From assembly GCA_016287995.1 (NCBI GenBank), contig JAEEXW010000184.1, positions 1 through 6,303 on the forward strand: a stretch of 6,303 nt of DNA, read 5' to 3'. Within the stretch, counting starts at the first letter, position 1, and every line of letters begins with the position of its first letter. The position numbers and the translations under genes were made by a program. The stretch comes from Bacteroidales bacterium (lineage in GTDB: Bacteria; Bacteroidota; Bacteroidia; Bacteroidales; UBA3824). This document shows positions 6,243 to 6,303 of the stretch, piece after piece. A model generated the notes under the pieces. That model searched no databases, was not told where the DNA came from, and saw only the letters and a program-made list of their open reading frames with translations.

Positions 6243-6273
6243 ATTGGAAATAAAAAAAATATATGTATCTTTG
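6243..6273 (+). promoter_or_regulatory. Bacteroidota-type promoter for a gene beyond the right edge
   Basis: TATCTTTG at 6266-6273 matches TAnnTTTG exactly, and ATTG at 6243-6246 with a 19-nt spacer gives three of four bases of the -33 TTTG. The start is predicted near 6278-6281, and no start codon follows in this frame-free leader before the window ends. It diverges from panB, about 100 nt from the panB -7 box. The rest of 6143-6303 is AT-rich with nothing else recognisable. Confidence 0.75.
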
Positions 6274-6303
6274 CCGTACAAAATAAAAGTATTTTTTTTC
6301 ATA

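Noticed and set aside
6237..6303. Open frame starting ATG at 6237 and running to the window edge (MDIGNKKN...)
   Set aside because: It is only 22 codons, very AT-rich, and contains the best promoter match in the window (6243-6273), so it is more likely non-coding leader.

Overview
The window is about 6.3 kb of moderately AT-rich DNA that looks like a member of the Bacteroidota, probably an anaerobic Bacteroidales-like lineage. Three things suggest this: promoters of the TAnnTTTG type, A-rich leaders mostly without strong Shine-Dalgarno sequences, and paired FKBP-type lipoproteins. The radical-SAM gene also resembles the biotin synthase form I associate with obligate anaerobes. The assignment is an inference from sequence style, not from a marker gene.

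Left half, plus strand. A strong intrinsic terminator (6-36) ends an upstream gene outside the window. A control region (about 40-144) follows, with a near-consensus sigma-54 -24/-12 element, a possible housekeeping promoter and a short palindrome. Three tightly packed genes come next. The first (145-2499) is a large membrane sensor with a Cache-like periplasmic domain, HAMP, GAF, coiled coil and PAS, but no recognisable output domain. The second (2520-3062) is a Nudix hydrolase. The third (3043-4023) is a BioB-family radical-SAM enzyme with several substitutions at positions normally conserved in biotin synthase. Spacings of +20 nt and -20 nt suggest one operon.

Right half, minus strand. Reading leftward from 6142: panB (ketopantoate hydroxymethyltransferase), then a 289-aa lipoprotein with two FKBP-like domains, then a 147-aa lipoprotein with one degenerate FKBP-like domain. 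The gaps are -20 nt and +3 nt, so this is probably also one operon. It converges on the left operon with only 6 nt between stop codons. Upstream of panB, an AT-rich divergent region (6143-6303) holds a panB promoter and a very good plus-strand promoter for a gene beyond the right edge.

How the genes work together. PanB is core pantothenate/CoA synthesis, and the FKBP lipoproteins probably serve envelope protein folding. The sensor/Nudix/BioB-like set has no obvious shared pathway. The points most worth following up are the sigma-54-type promoter, the sensor with no output domain, and the diverged BioB. No RNA gene, mobile element or CRISPR array was seen.
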